A stretch of DNA of 64,000 nt, taken from positions 1 to 64,000 of IMG/VR virus record IMGVR_UViG_3300025137_000018; one strand, 5' to 3'. Of the stretch, positions 10,125 through 19,045 are shown piece by piece. Within the stretch, counting starts at the first letter, position 1, and each line of letters starts with the position of its first letter. The position numbers and the translations under genes are program-made. The notes under the pieces are model-generated. The model was given only the letters and a program-made list of their open reading frames with translations, made no database searches and was not told the origin of the DNA. The DNA is from a virus.

Positions 10125-11095
10125 TGTTTGGAGATCATTTCTATCATGCTACATTGCGAAAATCAGTAGCAGTATTCGGAACTATATTTAATAATATAGG
10201 TATTGTTAGAAAGAAAAGTGATGGTACTGTTATTAACCAAGTTAAAGTTCCATTAGCGTACGGACCTAAGCAAAAGTTTTTGGCTAGATTAGACGCTGAT
10301 ACCATGAACGATGCATCCTTTGCAATTAAACTCCCTAGAATGTCCTTTGAAATAAGCAGCCTTGAACAAGATTTAACTTCAAAGTTAAATAAAAGGGCAC
10401 AGATTACTGAAAACCATGCTAGTGATTCTAATAAAAAGAAAACTGTCAAACAACAAACTACATATTCTATTGGAATGCAGTTAAATATTATGGCTAAAAA
10501 CCAAGATGATGGTTTACAAATTATAGAACAAATACTTCCGTATTTTCAACCAGAGTACACCGTTACAATCAAACCTATTGATGGTTGGACTACATATAAA
10601 GAAGATGTACCTATTACGTTAACTAGTGTTGCTATAAATGACGAATACGAGGGCGATTTTGCTAGTCGTAGGGTATTAACATATACCTTAGACTTTACAA
10701 TGAAAATGAGATTCTTTGGACCAACACAAAATCAGTCAGTTATTAAAGAAATTGATATTGACTTCTTTGATAAAGATAATACTGGGCAATTCTTAGAAGG
10801 AATAAATCTAGCAGTAAATCCTAAAACTGCAAATGAGTCCGATAACTATACTGTAACTACAACATATGATTATTTAAATGTTCCAGATAGTTTTGTATTA
10901 TCGTTAAATAATATATCAGACACGTTCCTATTAGGAGAAACTATTACAGGAACATCATCAGCATCTACAGCTGAAATAACCGCTATAAGTGGTTCTACTA
11001 TTACAGTTGATACAACAACTGGATACTTTTTTGAGGATGAAACTATTACTGGATCTGCAAATAGCGTAACTGCTACTATTTCTAGTTATACATAA
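10124..11095 (+). CDS. 15: Tail terminator / sheath stabiliser gp15
   Basis: 323 residues. Starts MFGDHFYHATLRKSVAVFG, the characteristic start of gp15, which caps the sheath and tube and joins the tail to the neck. The first ~245 residues correspond to T4 gp15 (272 aa). The last ~75 are a Thr/Ser-rich beta module with two repeats, FLLGETITGTSSAS and FFEDETITGSANS, absent from T4 gp15. Confidence 0.87.
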   Translation: MFGDHFYHATLRKSVAVFGTIFNNIGIVRKKSDGTVINQVKVPLAYGPKQKFLARLDADTMNDASFAIKLPRMSFEISSLEQDLTSKLNKRAQITENHASDSNKKKTVKQQTTYSIGMQLNIMAKNQDDGLQIIEQILPYFQPEYTVTIKPIDGWTTYKEDVPITLTSVAINDEYEGDFASRRVLTYTLDFTMKMRFFGPTQNQSVIKEIDIDFFDKDNTGQFLEGINLAVNPKTANESDNYTVTTTYDYLNVPDSFVLSLNNISDTFLLGETITGTSSASTAEITAISGSTITVDTTTGYFFEDETITGSANSVTATISSYT

Positions 11096-11103
11096 ATACT
11101 ATT

Positions 11104-11526
11104 ATGAAGAAAGATAAAATGATGGATAGTTTGGCAAAAAATTTACCTCAGACATCTGAGAATAAATTGCCAACAAAAGATCAAATTGATACTAAAGATA
11201 TTAAAGATGATTATGAATTTTCCAGAAAAACTTATAAAGATTTAATTAATACGGGGATGCTATCTCTGGATTCGCTTGCGCAATTAGCTCAAGAATCTGA
11301 ACATCCCAGAGCATTTGAAGTATTATCTAAGGCTATTAAAGATATTGGTGACACTACTGATAAACTAATGGTATTACAGAAAAGTAAAAAGGATTTGGTT
11401 GATAAAAAAGGACCATCCCGCGAAGTGACAAACAATAACTTATTTGTTGGAAGCAGTTCTGATTTACAAAGGTTATTATTAAAACAAGATGAAAGTAAAA
11501 TTATAAATGAGCCAAATAAAGAATAA
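11104..11526 (+). CDS. 16: Terminase small subunit gp16
   Basis: 140 residues (T4 gp16 164). The DDYEFSRKTYKDLI and SEHPRAFEVLSKAIKD helices are typical of gp16, the ring-forming regulator of the packaging motor. It directly precedes gp17 and overlaps it by 20 bases. Confidence 0.88.
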   Translation: MKKDKMMDSLAKNLPQTSENKLPTKDQIDTKDIKDDYEFSRKTYKDLINTGMLSLDSLAQLAQESEHPRAFEVLSKAIKDIGDTTDKLMVLQKSKKDLVDKKGPSREVTNNNLFVGSSSDLQRLLLKQDESKIINEPNKE

Positions 11527-13111
11527 CGAATTCGGCTATTTAGGTAATCCTAATGTAAAGCGAGACGGAGTTGAGTCAGAGTTTAGTATTGACGAAATCC
11601 GTGAGTATAAAAAATGCATGCAGAATCCAGCATACTTTGCAATAACCTATGCTAAGGTTATATCACTTGATAAAGGTTTAGTACCATTCAATTTATGGCC
11701 ATATCAAGAAGATATGTTTGACCACTTTCATAAAAACCGATTTTCTATTGTTTTAGCATGTCGACAAAGTGGTAAATCTATATCATCAGTTATTTTTTTA
11801 CTTTGGTTTGCATGTTTTCACCCAGAAAAAACCATTGCTATATTAGCTAACAAGGGTGCAGTTGCTAGAGAGATGTTAGCACGTATTACTTTAGCTTTAG
11901 AAAATTTACCTTTCTTTTTACAACCTGGCTGTAAGGCTTTAAATAAAGGATCAATTGAATTTAGCAATAACTCTAAAATTATTGCTGCAGCAACCTCTGG
12001 TTCTTCTATTCGTGGTCTTTCTATTAACTTATTGTTTTTAGATGAGTTCGCTTTTGTAGAAAACGATGCACAGTTTTATACATCCACATATCCAGTAATA
12101 TCTTCAGGTAAGGATACTAAAATTATTATAACATCTACCGCAAACGGTGTAGGCAATGTGTATCATAAGCTATGGGAAGGTGCTGCAACTAATACAAATG
12201 AGTTTAAACCTTTTAGAGTCGACTGGTGGGATGTACCAGGAAGAAACGAAGAGTGGAAAGAACAGACTATTGCCAATACTTCATCGCTTCAGTTTGATCA
12301 AGAGTTCGGTAATTCATTTCATGGACGAGGAAACACTCTTATTCCAGCTAATGAGTTATTAGCACAAAAGGCTTTAGATCCAATATCATTTACTGAAAAT
12401 ATATTCGTATATGAAAATCCAGTAGAAAATCATCAGTATATAATGACAGTCGATGTTGCTAAGGGCAGAGGATTAGACTATTCTACGTTTACAATTATAG
12501 ATGTATCAGTGGATCCATTTAAACAAGTGTGTGTATTTAGAGATAATAACATATCCCCAATACTATTTCCAGACCTTATATATAAATGGGCCAATCATTA
12601 TAATGAAGCATATACTATTATTGAAAGTAATGACCAAGGTGCAGTAGTTTGTAATGGTTTATATTATGATTTGGAATACGAAAATATGTTTGTTGAGTCA
12701 ATGGTAAAGCGTAATGCACTTGGTGCTACAATGACTAAAAGATTAAAACGAATAGGTTGCTCAGCAGTAAAAGATCTAATTATGGAGAAAAAACTTCATA
12801 TCATCGATGCTAATACTATTATTGAAATGAGTACATTTGTAAATAGAGGATCATCATGGGAAGCTTCAGGCAATAACCATGATGATTTAATGATGAATTT
12901 AGTATTATTTTCTTGGTTTACTACTACTGATATATTTCATGGTATAACCGATATAGATATGAAAACACTTTTATATAAAGAACAACTACAGGCTATACAA
13001 GATGATATGCTACCATTTGGTGTATTTAGTAGTGATGAAAATAACAATAAGGAAGTTGATAAAGAAGGTAATGTTTGGATGGAAGTAGACAAACACCAAG
13101 GGCTTTATTAG
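11507..13111 (+). CDS. 17: Terminase large subunit gp17 (packaging ATPase and nuclease)
   Basis: 534 residues (T4 610). Walker A ACRQSGKS (residues 84-91) and Walker B LLFLDE (175-180) define the packaging ATPase. The C-terminal RNase H-like nuclease begins with VDVAKGRGLDYS (first catalytic Asp near 316), with a late Asp pair in NNHDDLMMN. It pumps DNA into the prohead through the gp20 portal and cuts at headful. Confidence 0.95.
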   Translation: MSQIKNNEFGYLGNPNVKRDGVESEFSIDEIREYKKCMQNPAYFAITYAKVISLDKGLVPFNLWPYQEDMFDHFHKNRFSIVLACRQSGKSISSVIFLLWFACFHPEKTIAILANKGAVAREMLARITLALENLPFFLQPGCKALNKGSIEFSNNSKIIAAATSGSSIRGLSINLLFLDEFAFVENDAQFYTSTYPVISSGKDTKIIITSTANGVGNVYHKLWEGAATNTNEFKPFRVDWWDVPGRNEEWKEQTIANTSSLQFDQEFGNSFHGRGNTLIPANELLAQKALDPISFTENIFVYENPVENHQYIMTVDVAKGRGLDYSTFTIIDVSVDPFKQVCVFRDNNISPILFPDLIYKWANHYNEAYTIIESNDQGAVVCNGLYYDLEYENMFVESMVKRNALGATMTKRLKRIGCSAVKDLIMEKKLHIIDANTIIEMSTFVNRGSSWEASGNNHDDLMMNLVLFSWFTTTDIFHGITDIDMKTLLYKEQLQAIQDDMLPFGVFSSDENNNKEVDKEGNVWMEVDKHQGLY

Positions 13112-13123
13112 AATGTTAAAACA

Positions 13124-13131
13124 TATAAATA
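13124..13131 (+). promoter_or_regulatory. Late-type promoter TATAAATA before gp18
   Basis: Exact TATAAATA in the 85-base gap between gp17 and the sheath gene, leaving a leader of about 60 bases. Expected to be read by gp55-modified host RNA polymerase. Confidence 0.6.
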
Positions 13132-13196
13132 ACTATGATTGAATATAACCGTATTATGAGAACATATTAACTAACTCAAATTAAGAGGATAAAGCG

Positions 13197-14909
13197 ATGG
13201 CATTTCAAGTATCACCAGGCGTCCAGGTCAAAGAAATTGACGCAACGGGCGTTGTTCCTGCCGTATCAACCAGTATTGGTGGATTCGCAGGGTCATTTAA
13301 TTGGGGTCCAGTTGACGAAGTAATCACGGTAGGTTCAGAAAAGAATCTAGCTGAAATATTTGGTCAACCTACAGACGTCAATACCGCTAACTACTTTTTA
13401 ACTGCTGCTGGATTTTTAAAATACGGCAGATCATTAAAGGTTGTTAGAGCAACCAGCGGTCACTTAAACGCGACTTCTGGTACATCAGGAGTACTAATTA
13501 AAAATAGTACTGATTATGAAACTAACCATGACGATGGTGCACCTGCTGCAGGTAACACTAACGCTATGGGAGGCTGGGCTGCAAAATACCCTGGCACACT
13601 AGGTAACAGCCTTAAGGTTGAACTTTGTGGACCAACAGGATTTGCAGGCTGGGCATATAAAGGTAGCTTCGATTCAGCACCTGGAACATCAAATTACGCG
13701 GCAGACGTGCTAGGTAAAACTAGTGCATTGGACGAAGTCCATGTTGCTGTAATTGATACAACAGGCTTATGGAGCGGAACTCCAAACACAGTTTTAGAAA
13801 CTTTCCCATTCGTAAGTGTGGGATCAGACGCTAAAGCAGACGACGGCACAACTAACTATTACGTAGATGTTATTAATAACAGATCAAGCTACGTTTGGTG
13901 GTTAGCGCATCCAACTATTTCTAGCTCAAACATTGGAGCACCTATTGCTTCAACAGCAGCATACGTAGTTGGTTCAACAGTACAAACTAGATCATTAGCA
14001 GGTGGAGCTGACGATAACGCACCAACAACTGGTGAAATATCAACAGCATACGATCTTTTAGCAGACGGAGAAACAGTAGATGTTAATTTACTATTTGCTT
14101 ATCCAGATGCTAGTGGAGCAACAATTGCTAATAAATTAGTTGCTATGGCTGCAGCAAGAAAAGACTGTATGGCTTTTGTTTCACCTCCTGTTGTTTCAAC
14201 AGCAGGTATTGCACCAAGTACTGCATTAACTAATGTAACTACATGGGTCGGAACAGTAACTAAGAGTTCATACGGATCAGCAGATTCAGGTGCTTTATAT
14301 GTGTACGATAAGTACAATGATAAGTATCGTTGGATCGGTGGCGCAGGTCACATTGCTGGACTATGTGCTGGTACTGATTTAGCAGCAGATGCTTGGTTCT
14401 CACCAGCTGGTTCGACTAGAGGTCAACTACTAGGTGTTACCAAATTAGCATTTAACCCTAATCTAGCACAAAGAGATGAGTTGTATAAGGCTAAGGTCAA
14501 TCCACTCGTATCTTTCCCTGGAGAAGGAACAATATTATTCGGAGATAAAACTTTATCACCTAAACCTTCAGCATTCGACAGAATCAACGTTAGACGTTTA
14601 TTCATCGTATTAGAGAAAGCAATTTCTACAGCTGCTAAGGGACAACTCTTTGAGTTCAATGATGAATTCACTAGAGCACAATTTAGGAATTTAGTAGAAC
14701 CATTCTTAAGGGATGTTAAAGGCCGAAGAGGAGTTACAGACTTTAAAGTAATCTGTGACGAAACCAATAATACAGGACAAGTAATTGATTCTAATAGTTT
14801 TGTAGCTGATATCTTTATCAAGCCATCAAGATCTATTAACTTCATTACCTTGAACTTTATAGCAACTAGAACAGGCGTCGATTTTTCAGAAATCGCCGGC
14901 TCTAATTAA
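13197..14909 (+). CDS. 18: Tail sheath protein gp18
   Basis: 570 residues (T4 659). Starts MAFQVSPGVQVKEIDATGVV, and the C-terminal block (FVVLEK-type region, EPFLRDVKGRRGVTDFKVICDETNN) is the conserved contractile-sheath domain. The sheath polymerises around the gp19 tube and contracts on infection. AGAGGA precedes the ATG. gp19 follows after 11 bases. Confidence 0.95.
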   Translation: MAFQVSPGVQVKEIDATGVVPAVSTSIGGFAGSFNWGPVDEVITVGSEKNLAEIFGQPTDVNTANYFLTAAGFLKYGRSLKVVRATSGHLNATSGTSGVLIKNSTDYETNHDDGAPAAGNTNAMGGWAAKYPGTLGNSLKVELCGPTGFAGWAYKGSFDSAPGTSNYAADVLGKTSALDEVHVAVIDTTGLWSGTPNTVLETFPFVSVGSDAKADDGTTNYYVDVINNRSSYVWWLAHPTISSSNIGAPIASTAAYVVGSTVQTRSLAGGADDNAPTTGEISTAYDLLADGETVDVNLLFAYPDASGATIANKLVAMAAARKDCMAFVSPPVVSTAGIAPSTALTNVTTWVGTVTKSSYGSADSGALYVYDKYNDKYRWIGGAGHIAGLCAGTDLAADAWFSPAGSTRGQLLGVTKLAFNPNLAQRDELYKAKVNPLVSFPGEGTILFGDKTLSPKPSAFDRINVRRLFIVLEKAISTAAKGQLFEFNDEFTRAQFRNLVEPFLRDVKGRRGVTDFKVICDETNNTGQVIDSNSFVADIFIKPSRSINFITLNFIATRTGVDFSEIAGSN

Positions 14910-14920
14910 GGAGAAGTATA

Positions 14921-15448
14921 ATGGCAATTTTAGGTATAGATGATTTTAAATCTAAGCTGACAGGCGGTGGTGCAAGACCTAACTTGTTTAAGGCTACAGT
15001 AAACTTCCCAAGCTATGCTCAGGGAAATGTGGAATTAACTTCATTCTTGTGTAAAGCAGTAGCTATCCCATCTTCTGTAATCGCTCCCATTGAAGTAAAT
15101 TTCAGAGGAAGAAAGATGTCAGTAGCAGGTGATAGAACCTTTGAACCAGTTTCATTAACTGTTATCAATGATGCTGCATTTGAAGTTAGAAATAGCTTTG
15201 AAAGATGGATGAATGGAATTAATCAGCACAACGCAAATACTGGATTATCAAACCCAACTGAATATCAGTCGGACGTAGTAATCGAGCAATTGAATAAGGC
15301 TGGAGAAACTGTAAAAACTTATAACGTAAGAGGATGTTATCCTACTAATTTATCTGCAATTGATTTAAACTATGATTCTGAGAACGCAATCGAAGAATTC
15401 ACAGTTGAGATGCAGGTAACTTATTGGGAATCTGACACTACTTCTTAG
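14921..15448 (+). CDS. 19: Tail tube protein gp19
   Basis: 175 residues (T4 163). The segments FLCKAVAIPSSVIAPIEVNFRG and FEVRNSFERWMNGIN are typical of the T4 gp19 tail-tube family. It polymerises into the rigid inner tube. AAGGAG ribosome site just before the start. A second, diverged family member lies at 20492. Confidence 0.93.
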   Translation: MAILGIDDFKSKLTGGGARPNLFKATVNFPSYAQGNVELTSFLCKAVAIPSSVIAPIEVNFRGRKMSVAGDRTFEPVSLTVINDAAFEVRNSFERWMNGINQHNANTGLSNPTEYQSDVVIEQLNKAGETVKTYNVRGCYPTNLSAIDLNYDSENAIEEFTVEMQVTYWESDTTS

Positions 15449-15451
15449 TCG

Positions 15452-15459
15452 TATAAATA
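15452..15459 (+). promoter_or_regulatory. Late-type promoter TATAAATA before portal gene
   Basis: Exact TATAAATA 4 bases after the gp19 stop and 53 bases before the gp20 start. The leader would contain a strong hairpin at 15468-15489. Confidence 0.6.
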
Positions 15460-15467
15460 ATAATATG

Positions 15468-15489
15468 GCAGGGACAATTGCGTCCCTGC
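15468..15489 (+). promoter_or_regulatory. Strong hairpin in gp20 leader
   Basis: A perfect 8-bp stem, GCAGGGAC pairing with GTCCCTGC, loop AATTGC, between a late-type promoter and the gp20 ribosome site. No T-run follows, so it is not a typical intrinsic terminator. It may protect the 5' end or tune portal translation. Confidence 0.6.
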
Positions 15490-15511
15490 TACTATTGTAA
15501 AGGTATAAACT

Positions 15512-16996
15512 ATGGCAGAATTGTTCGGATTTGAGATTAATAGAAAGGTTAAAGAACCTATTAGACCTTCTTTTGTTCCTGACACAGAAGCAGAAGGAAC
15601 TGGTGTAATTAGTACAGGTGGTCACTTTGGCCAATACCTTGATATTGATGGAGATAAAGTAAAAAACGAAAATGAGCTTATATTTAAGTATAGAGACATT
15701 TCCGTTCAGCCTGAATGCGATGCTGCTATTGATGATATTGTAAACGAAGCTATTACTGGAGACTTTAATGCAGCTCCTGTAGCAATTGTATTAGATAGAT
15801 TAAAAATATCTGATAACATTAAGAAAAATATCAGAAAAGAATTTGATAATGTTTTAGAGCTATTAAATTTTAATAGTACTGGGCATGATATATTTAGAAA
15901 ATGGTATGTAGATGGTAGATTACCATATCATATGATTATAGACGATAAAAACCCTAAGGCTGGTTTAAAAGAACTAAGATATATTGATCCTACTAAAATT
16001 AGAAAGATTAAAGAGATTGAAGAAGAAACTGATCCTAAGACGGGTGCAAAGTTAATTACAAAATCTCATGAATATTTCATGTTTCAAGATGTACATATGG
16101 ATAGAGCGAATCAAGGACTTAAAATTCATCCTGATTCTATAGCATACTGCACATCAGGTATGTTAGATCCAAGCCGTAAAAGAATTTTATCGCATTTACA
16201 GAAAGCTATTAAGCCTGTAAATCAGTTAAGGATGATGGAAGACTCATTAGTTATTTACAGAATATCTAGAGCTCCTGAACGAAGAATTTTTTATATTGAT
16301 GTAGGTAATTTACCTAAGGGTAAGGCTGAAGAGTACTTACAGAACATCATGAATAAGTATCGTAATAAATTAGTATACGATGCTAAAACAGGTGATGTAA
16401 AAGACGACAGAAAACATATGTCAATGTTAGAGGATTTCTTTTTACCAAGAAGAGAAGGTGGTAGAGGTACTGAAATATCTACACTTCCAGGTGGAGAAAA
16501 CCTAGGGCAAATAGATGATATAATCTATTTCCAAAAGAAATTATATAAAGCTTTAAATGTTCCTATGAACAGATTAGAGCAAGAAGCACAATTTAGCTTA
16601 GGTAGAGCTACTGAAATAAGTAGAGATGAAGTTAAATTTAAGAAGTTTATTGATAGAATAAGAAAAAGATTTTCTGATATCTTCATGCAGGTATTAAAAA
16701 CACAACTTTTATTAAAAGGTGTTATTACTAAAGAAGATTGGAGAAGCTGGAAAGAATATATAGCATTTAATTACATTGAGGATAATTACTTCAGTGAATT
16801 AAAAGAATCTGAAATCATTCGTGAAAGATTTGAAATGTTAGCTACATTAGATGAATATGTAGGTAAATATGTATCACACGAATGGGTACGAAAAAATATT
16901 CTTAGACAAGATGATGACGAAATCGAGGCACTTAAAACGCAAATGGATGCAGAAAAAGATGCTGGCGATGACGATGACCTTGATCTTGACTTATAA
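15512..16996 (+). CDS. 20: Portal vertex protein gp20
   Basis: 494 residues (T4 524). The core IFKYRDISVQPECDAAIDDI, the RISRAPERRIFYIDVGNLPK block and NVPMNRLEQEAQFSLGRATE are hallmark portal sequences. The dodecameric portal nucleates the prohead, holds the packaging motor and joins the tail. The C-terminus is a run of Asp and Leu. Confidence 0.95.
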   Translation: MAELFGFEINRKVKEPIRPSFVPDTEAEGTGVISTGGHFGQYLDIDGDKVKNENELIFKYRDISVQPECDAAIDDIVNEAITGDFNAAPVAIVLDRLKISDNIKKNIRKEFDNVLELLNFNSTGHDIFRKWYVDGRLPYHMIIDDKNPKAGLKELRYIDPTKIRKIKEIEEETDPKTGAKLITKSHEYFMFQDVHMDRANQGLKIHPDSIAYCTSGMLDPSRKRILSHLQKAIKPVNQLRMMEDSLVIYRISRAPERRIFYIDVGNLPKGKAEEYLQNIMNKYRNKLVYDAKTGDVKDDRKHMSMLEDFFLPRREGGRGTEISTLPGGENLGQIDDIIYFQKKLYKALNVPMNRLEQEAQFSLGRATEISRDEVKFKKFIDRIRKRFSDIFMQVLKTQLLLKGVITKEDWRSWKEYIAFNYIEDNYFSELKESEIIRERFEMLATLDEYVGKYVSHEWVRKNILRQDDDEIEALKTQMDAEKDAGDDDDLDLDL

Positions 16997-17001
16997 AAAC
17001 T

Positions 17002-17009
17002 TATAAATA
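17002..17009 (+). promoter_or_regulatory. Late-type promoter TATAAATA before head-core genes
   Basis: Exact TATAAATA in the gap between gp20 and the small head-core gene at 17030; would drive the core peptide, gp21, gp22 and gp23. Confidence 0.5.
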
Positions 17010-17029
17010 TATAAACAAGAGGAACTGAA

Positions 17030-17200
17030 ATGAGTAGTATAGAATCATTAATTGATAATTTAAAAGGTAACGATACTGTTAAAGCTAGTGAAAACTTTAA
17101 TAGCATTATAGCCGATAAATTAAAAGATGCACTCGATGCAAAAAAAATCGACTTAGCATCAACAATGACCGATCGAGCTTCTAAAGCTGAAGAGTCATAA
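17030..17200 (+). CDS. Small prohead core protein, gp67/68-like position
   Basis: 56 residues, starting MSSIESLIDNLKGND, with an AGAGGAA ribosome site. A helix FNSIIADKLKDALDAKKIDL resembles a short segment found in prohead core and scaffold peptides of T4-like phages. It lies exactly where T4 carries genes 67 and 68, between the portal and protease genes. The role in the prohead core is inferred from position and helix. Confidence 0.7.
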   Translation: MSSIESLIDNLKGNDTVKASENFNSIIADKLKDALDAKKIDLASTMTDRASKAEES

Positions 17201-17210
17201 AGGAACAACT

Positions 17211-17858
17211 ATGAAGTTAATATCTGAATATACCGATAGTAATATCGAATGTTATACAGAAGCTACCAAAAATGGTGGCAAACAGCACGTTATCGAAGGC
17301 GTGTTTATGCAGGCCGATCAAAAGAACAGAAATGGTCGCATATATGAAAAACAAATCTTAGAGGCTGCGGTAGAAAAATACGTAGTCGAACAGGTGAAAA
17401 GTGGACGAGCAGTAGGGGAATTAAATCATCCTGAAGGTCCAACAATTAACCTAGATAAAGTTTCACATAAGATTACGGATCTCAGATTTGAGGGAAGTAA
17501 TGTTATTGGAAAAGCATCAATTCTTAAAACCCCTATGGGACAAATCGTTGAAGGTTTGCTCGAAGGTGGTGTTAAGCTTGGTGTATCAAGTCGTGGTATG
17601 GGTAGTCTTGTACAGAAGAATGGTACTAGTTACGTGGGCAAGGATTTTATGCTTGCAACTGTAGATATAGTCCAGGACCCTTCCGCTCCAGAGGCATTTG
17701 TCAATGGAATTATGGAAGGTGTCGATTGGATATGGAATAACGGTATCTTAACTGCACAAGAAATTGAATCAATTGAGACTGAAATAAAGCGTACTCCTAA
17801 AAAGCATTTAGCTGAAGCAGAGATCAAAGCGTTTAAAAATTTCCTCTCTAAACTTTAA
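17211..17858 (+). CDS. 21: Prohead maturation protease gp21
   Basis: 215 residues (T4 212). GELNHPEGPTINLDKVSHK supplies the candidate catalytic His and VKLGVSSRGMGS the catalytic Ser of this serine protease family. It digests scaffold and trims head proteins after hydrophobic-x-Glu sites, including gp23 and packaged internal proteins. This makes it central to the targeting-leader gene block at 51.4-62 kb. Confidence 0.92.
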   Translation: MKLISEYTDSNIECYTEATKNGGKQHVIEGVFMQADQKNRNGRIYEKQILEAAVEKYVVEQVKSGRAVGELNHPEGPTINLDKVSHKITDLRFEGSNVIGKASILKTPMGQIVEGLLEGGVKLGVSSRGMGSLVQKNGTSYVGKDFMLATVDIVQDPSAPEAFVNGIMEGVDWIWNNGILTAQEIESIETEIKRTPKKHLAEAEIKAFKNFLSKL

Positions 17859-17879
17859 TTCTTAATAGGAGAATATAAA

Positions 17880-19019
17880 ATGTCATTAGAAGACGCAATT
17901 AAATCCACTGCTGTTGCAGAGGAAGAGGCTGTGTTAGACATCTCTGAAGATGCTGAGCTAAATTCTGAAGAAGAGCTCGTTGAAAACGAAGTTGGAAACG
18001 AGGAAGAAGCTTTAGAAGAAACAGTAACAGAAGCAAAGGTTAAGGAAGACGAAGATGAAGACGAAAAAGACGAAGAAAAAGTCGAAGAGTCTGCACCTGT
18101 AGTCCCTAAAACTAAAGCTGGTGTTATTAACGCTGCATTGGAGATGTTTAAAAAGGCCAAAAAAGAAGACGCGCAAAAGCTATATGCTAAATTGACAAAA
18201 GTAGAAGAATCAGAAGACGATGGATCAGTTGATAAAACAATTGATGCTGTTGCTAAAGATAAGAAAGCACCTAAAGCTAAGCTAGAGGCTGCTGACTATT
18301 CTGAAGATTTGGATATCTTAGTAGCTGAAGAAGCTACATTGTCAGATGGATTCCGTGTTAAAGCTGGTGCAATTTTTGAAGCTGCTTACGCAAGTAAAGT
18401 AGGTGCTGAGATTGATAGGCTAGAAGGCGAATACGCGCAAAATCTTGAAGAAGAAGTCGCTGATATTCAGAGCTCACTCGTAGAAAAGGTAGATTCATAC
18501 CTTAACTATGTTGTTGAAAACTGGATGAAAGAAAATGAAGTAGCAGTAGAGACTGGACTAAGGTCTGAAATCGCTGAAGACTTCATGAATGCACTTCAGG
18601 TAGTATTCAAGGAACATTACATTGAAGTTCCAGAAGGTAAAGTTGATCTAGTAGATGAGTTATCATCACAGGTTGCTGAGCTAGAGGAATCACTCAATAA
18701 AACCACAGAAGAAAATATTCGTTTATACGAGTCAACTCAATCTTTAGAAAGAGCTGAAATCGTAAGAAGACATTCTTCAGGCTTGGCTGAAACTGAAGCT
18801 GAGAAGTTATCATCATTGGTAGAAGACATTGAATTCGATAACGCTGAATCTTTCGAAATGAAAGTATCAGTTGTTAAAGAGTCATACTTTAAACAAGATG
18901 TTAATGAATCAGTTGACGAAGTAAATGCTGCAATTGGAAACGAAGAAGCTGACGAAGTTCAGTCTATCTCTAGTTCAATGGCTGCTTACACTCAAGCTAT
19001 AACTAAATCTATTAAATAA
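17880..19019 (+). CDS. 22: Prohead scaffold gp22
   Basis: 379 residues (T4 269). Extremely Glu/Asp-rich N-terminal third, then a long helical region (EELSSQVAELEESLN coiled coil) and the conserved end EVQSISSSMAAYTQAITK. It is the major core protein on which gp23 assembles, later degraded by gp21. AGGAG precedes the ATG. A Ser-rich minus-strand frame here is the shadow of its Glu/Asp codons. Confidence 0.9.
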   Translation: MSLEDAIKSTAVAEEEAVLDISEDAELNSEEELVENEVGNEEEALEETVTEAKVKEDEDEDEKDEEKVEESAPVVPKTKAGVINAALEMFKKAKKEDAQKLYAKLTKVEESEDDGSVDKTIDAVAKDKKAPKAKLEAADYSEDLDILVAEEATLSDGFRVKAGAIFEAAYASKVGAEIDRLEGEYAQNLEEEVADIQSSLVEKVDSYLNYVVENWMKENEVAVETGLRSEIAEDFMNALQVVFKEHYIEVPEGKVDLVDELSSQVAELEESLNKTTEENIRLYESTQSLERAEIVRRHSSGLAETEAEKLSSLVEDIEFDNAESFEMKVSVVKESYFKQDVNESVDEVNAAIGNEEADEVQSISSSMAAYTQAITKSIK

Positions 19020-19045
19020 AACATAAACCTAAGGGGAAATAAAAA

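Noticed and set aside
17855-18160. Ser-rich minus-strand open frame over gp22
   Set aside because: It is the antisense of Glu/Asp codons (GAA/GAC give TTC/GTC, then Ser-rich in the shifted frame); gp22 on the plus strand is conserved.
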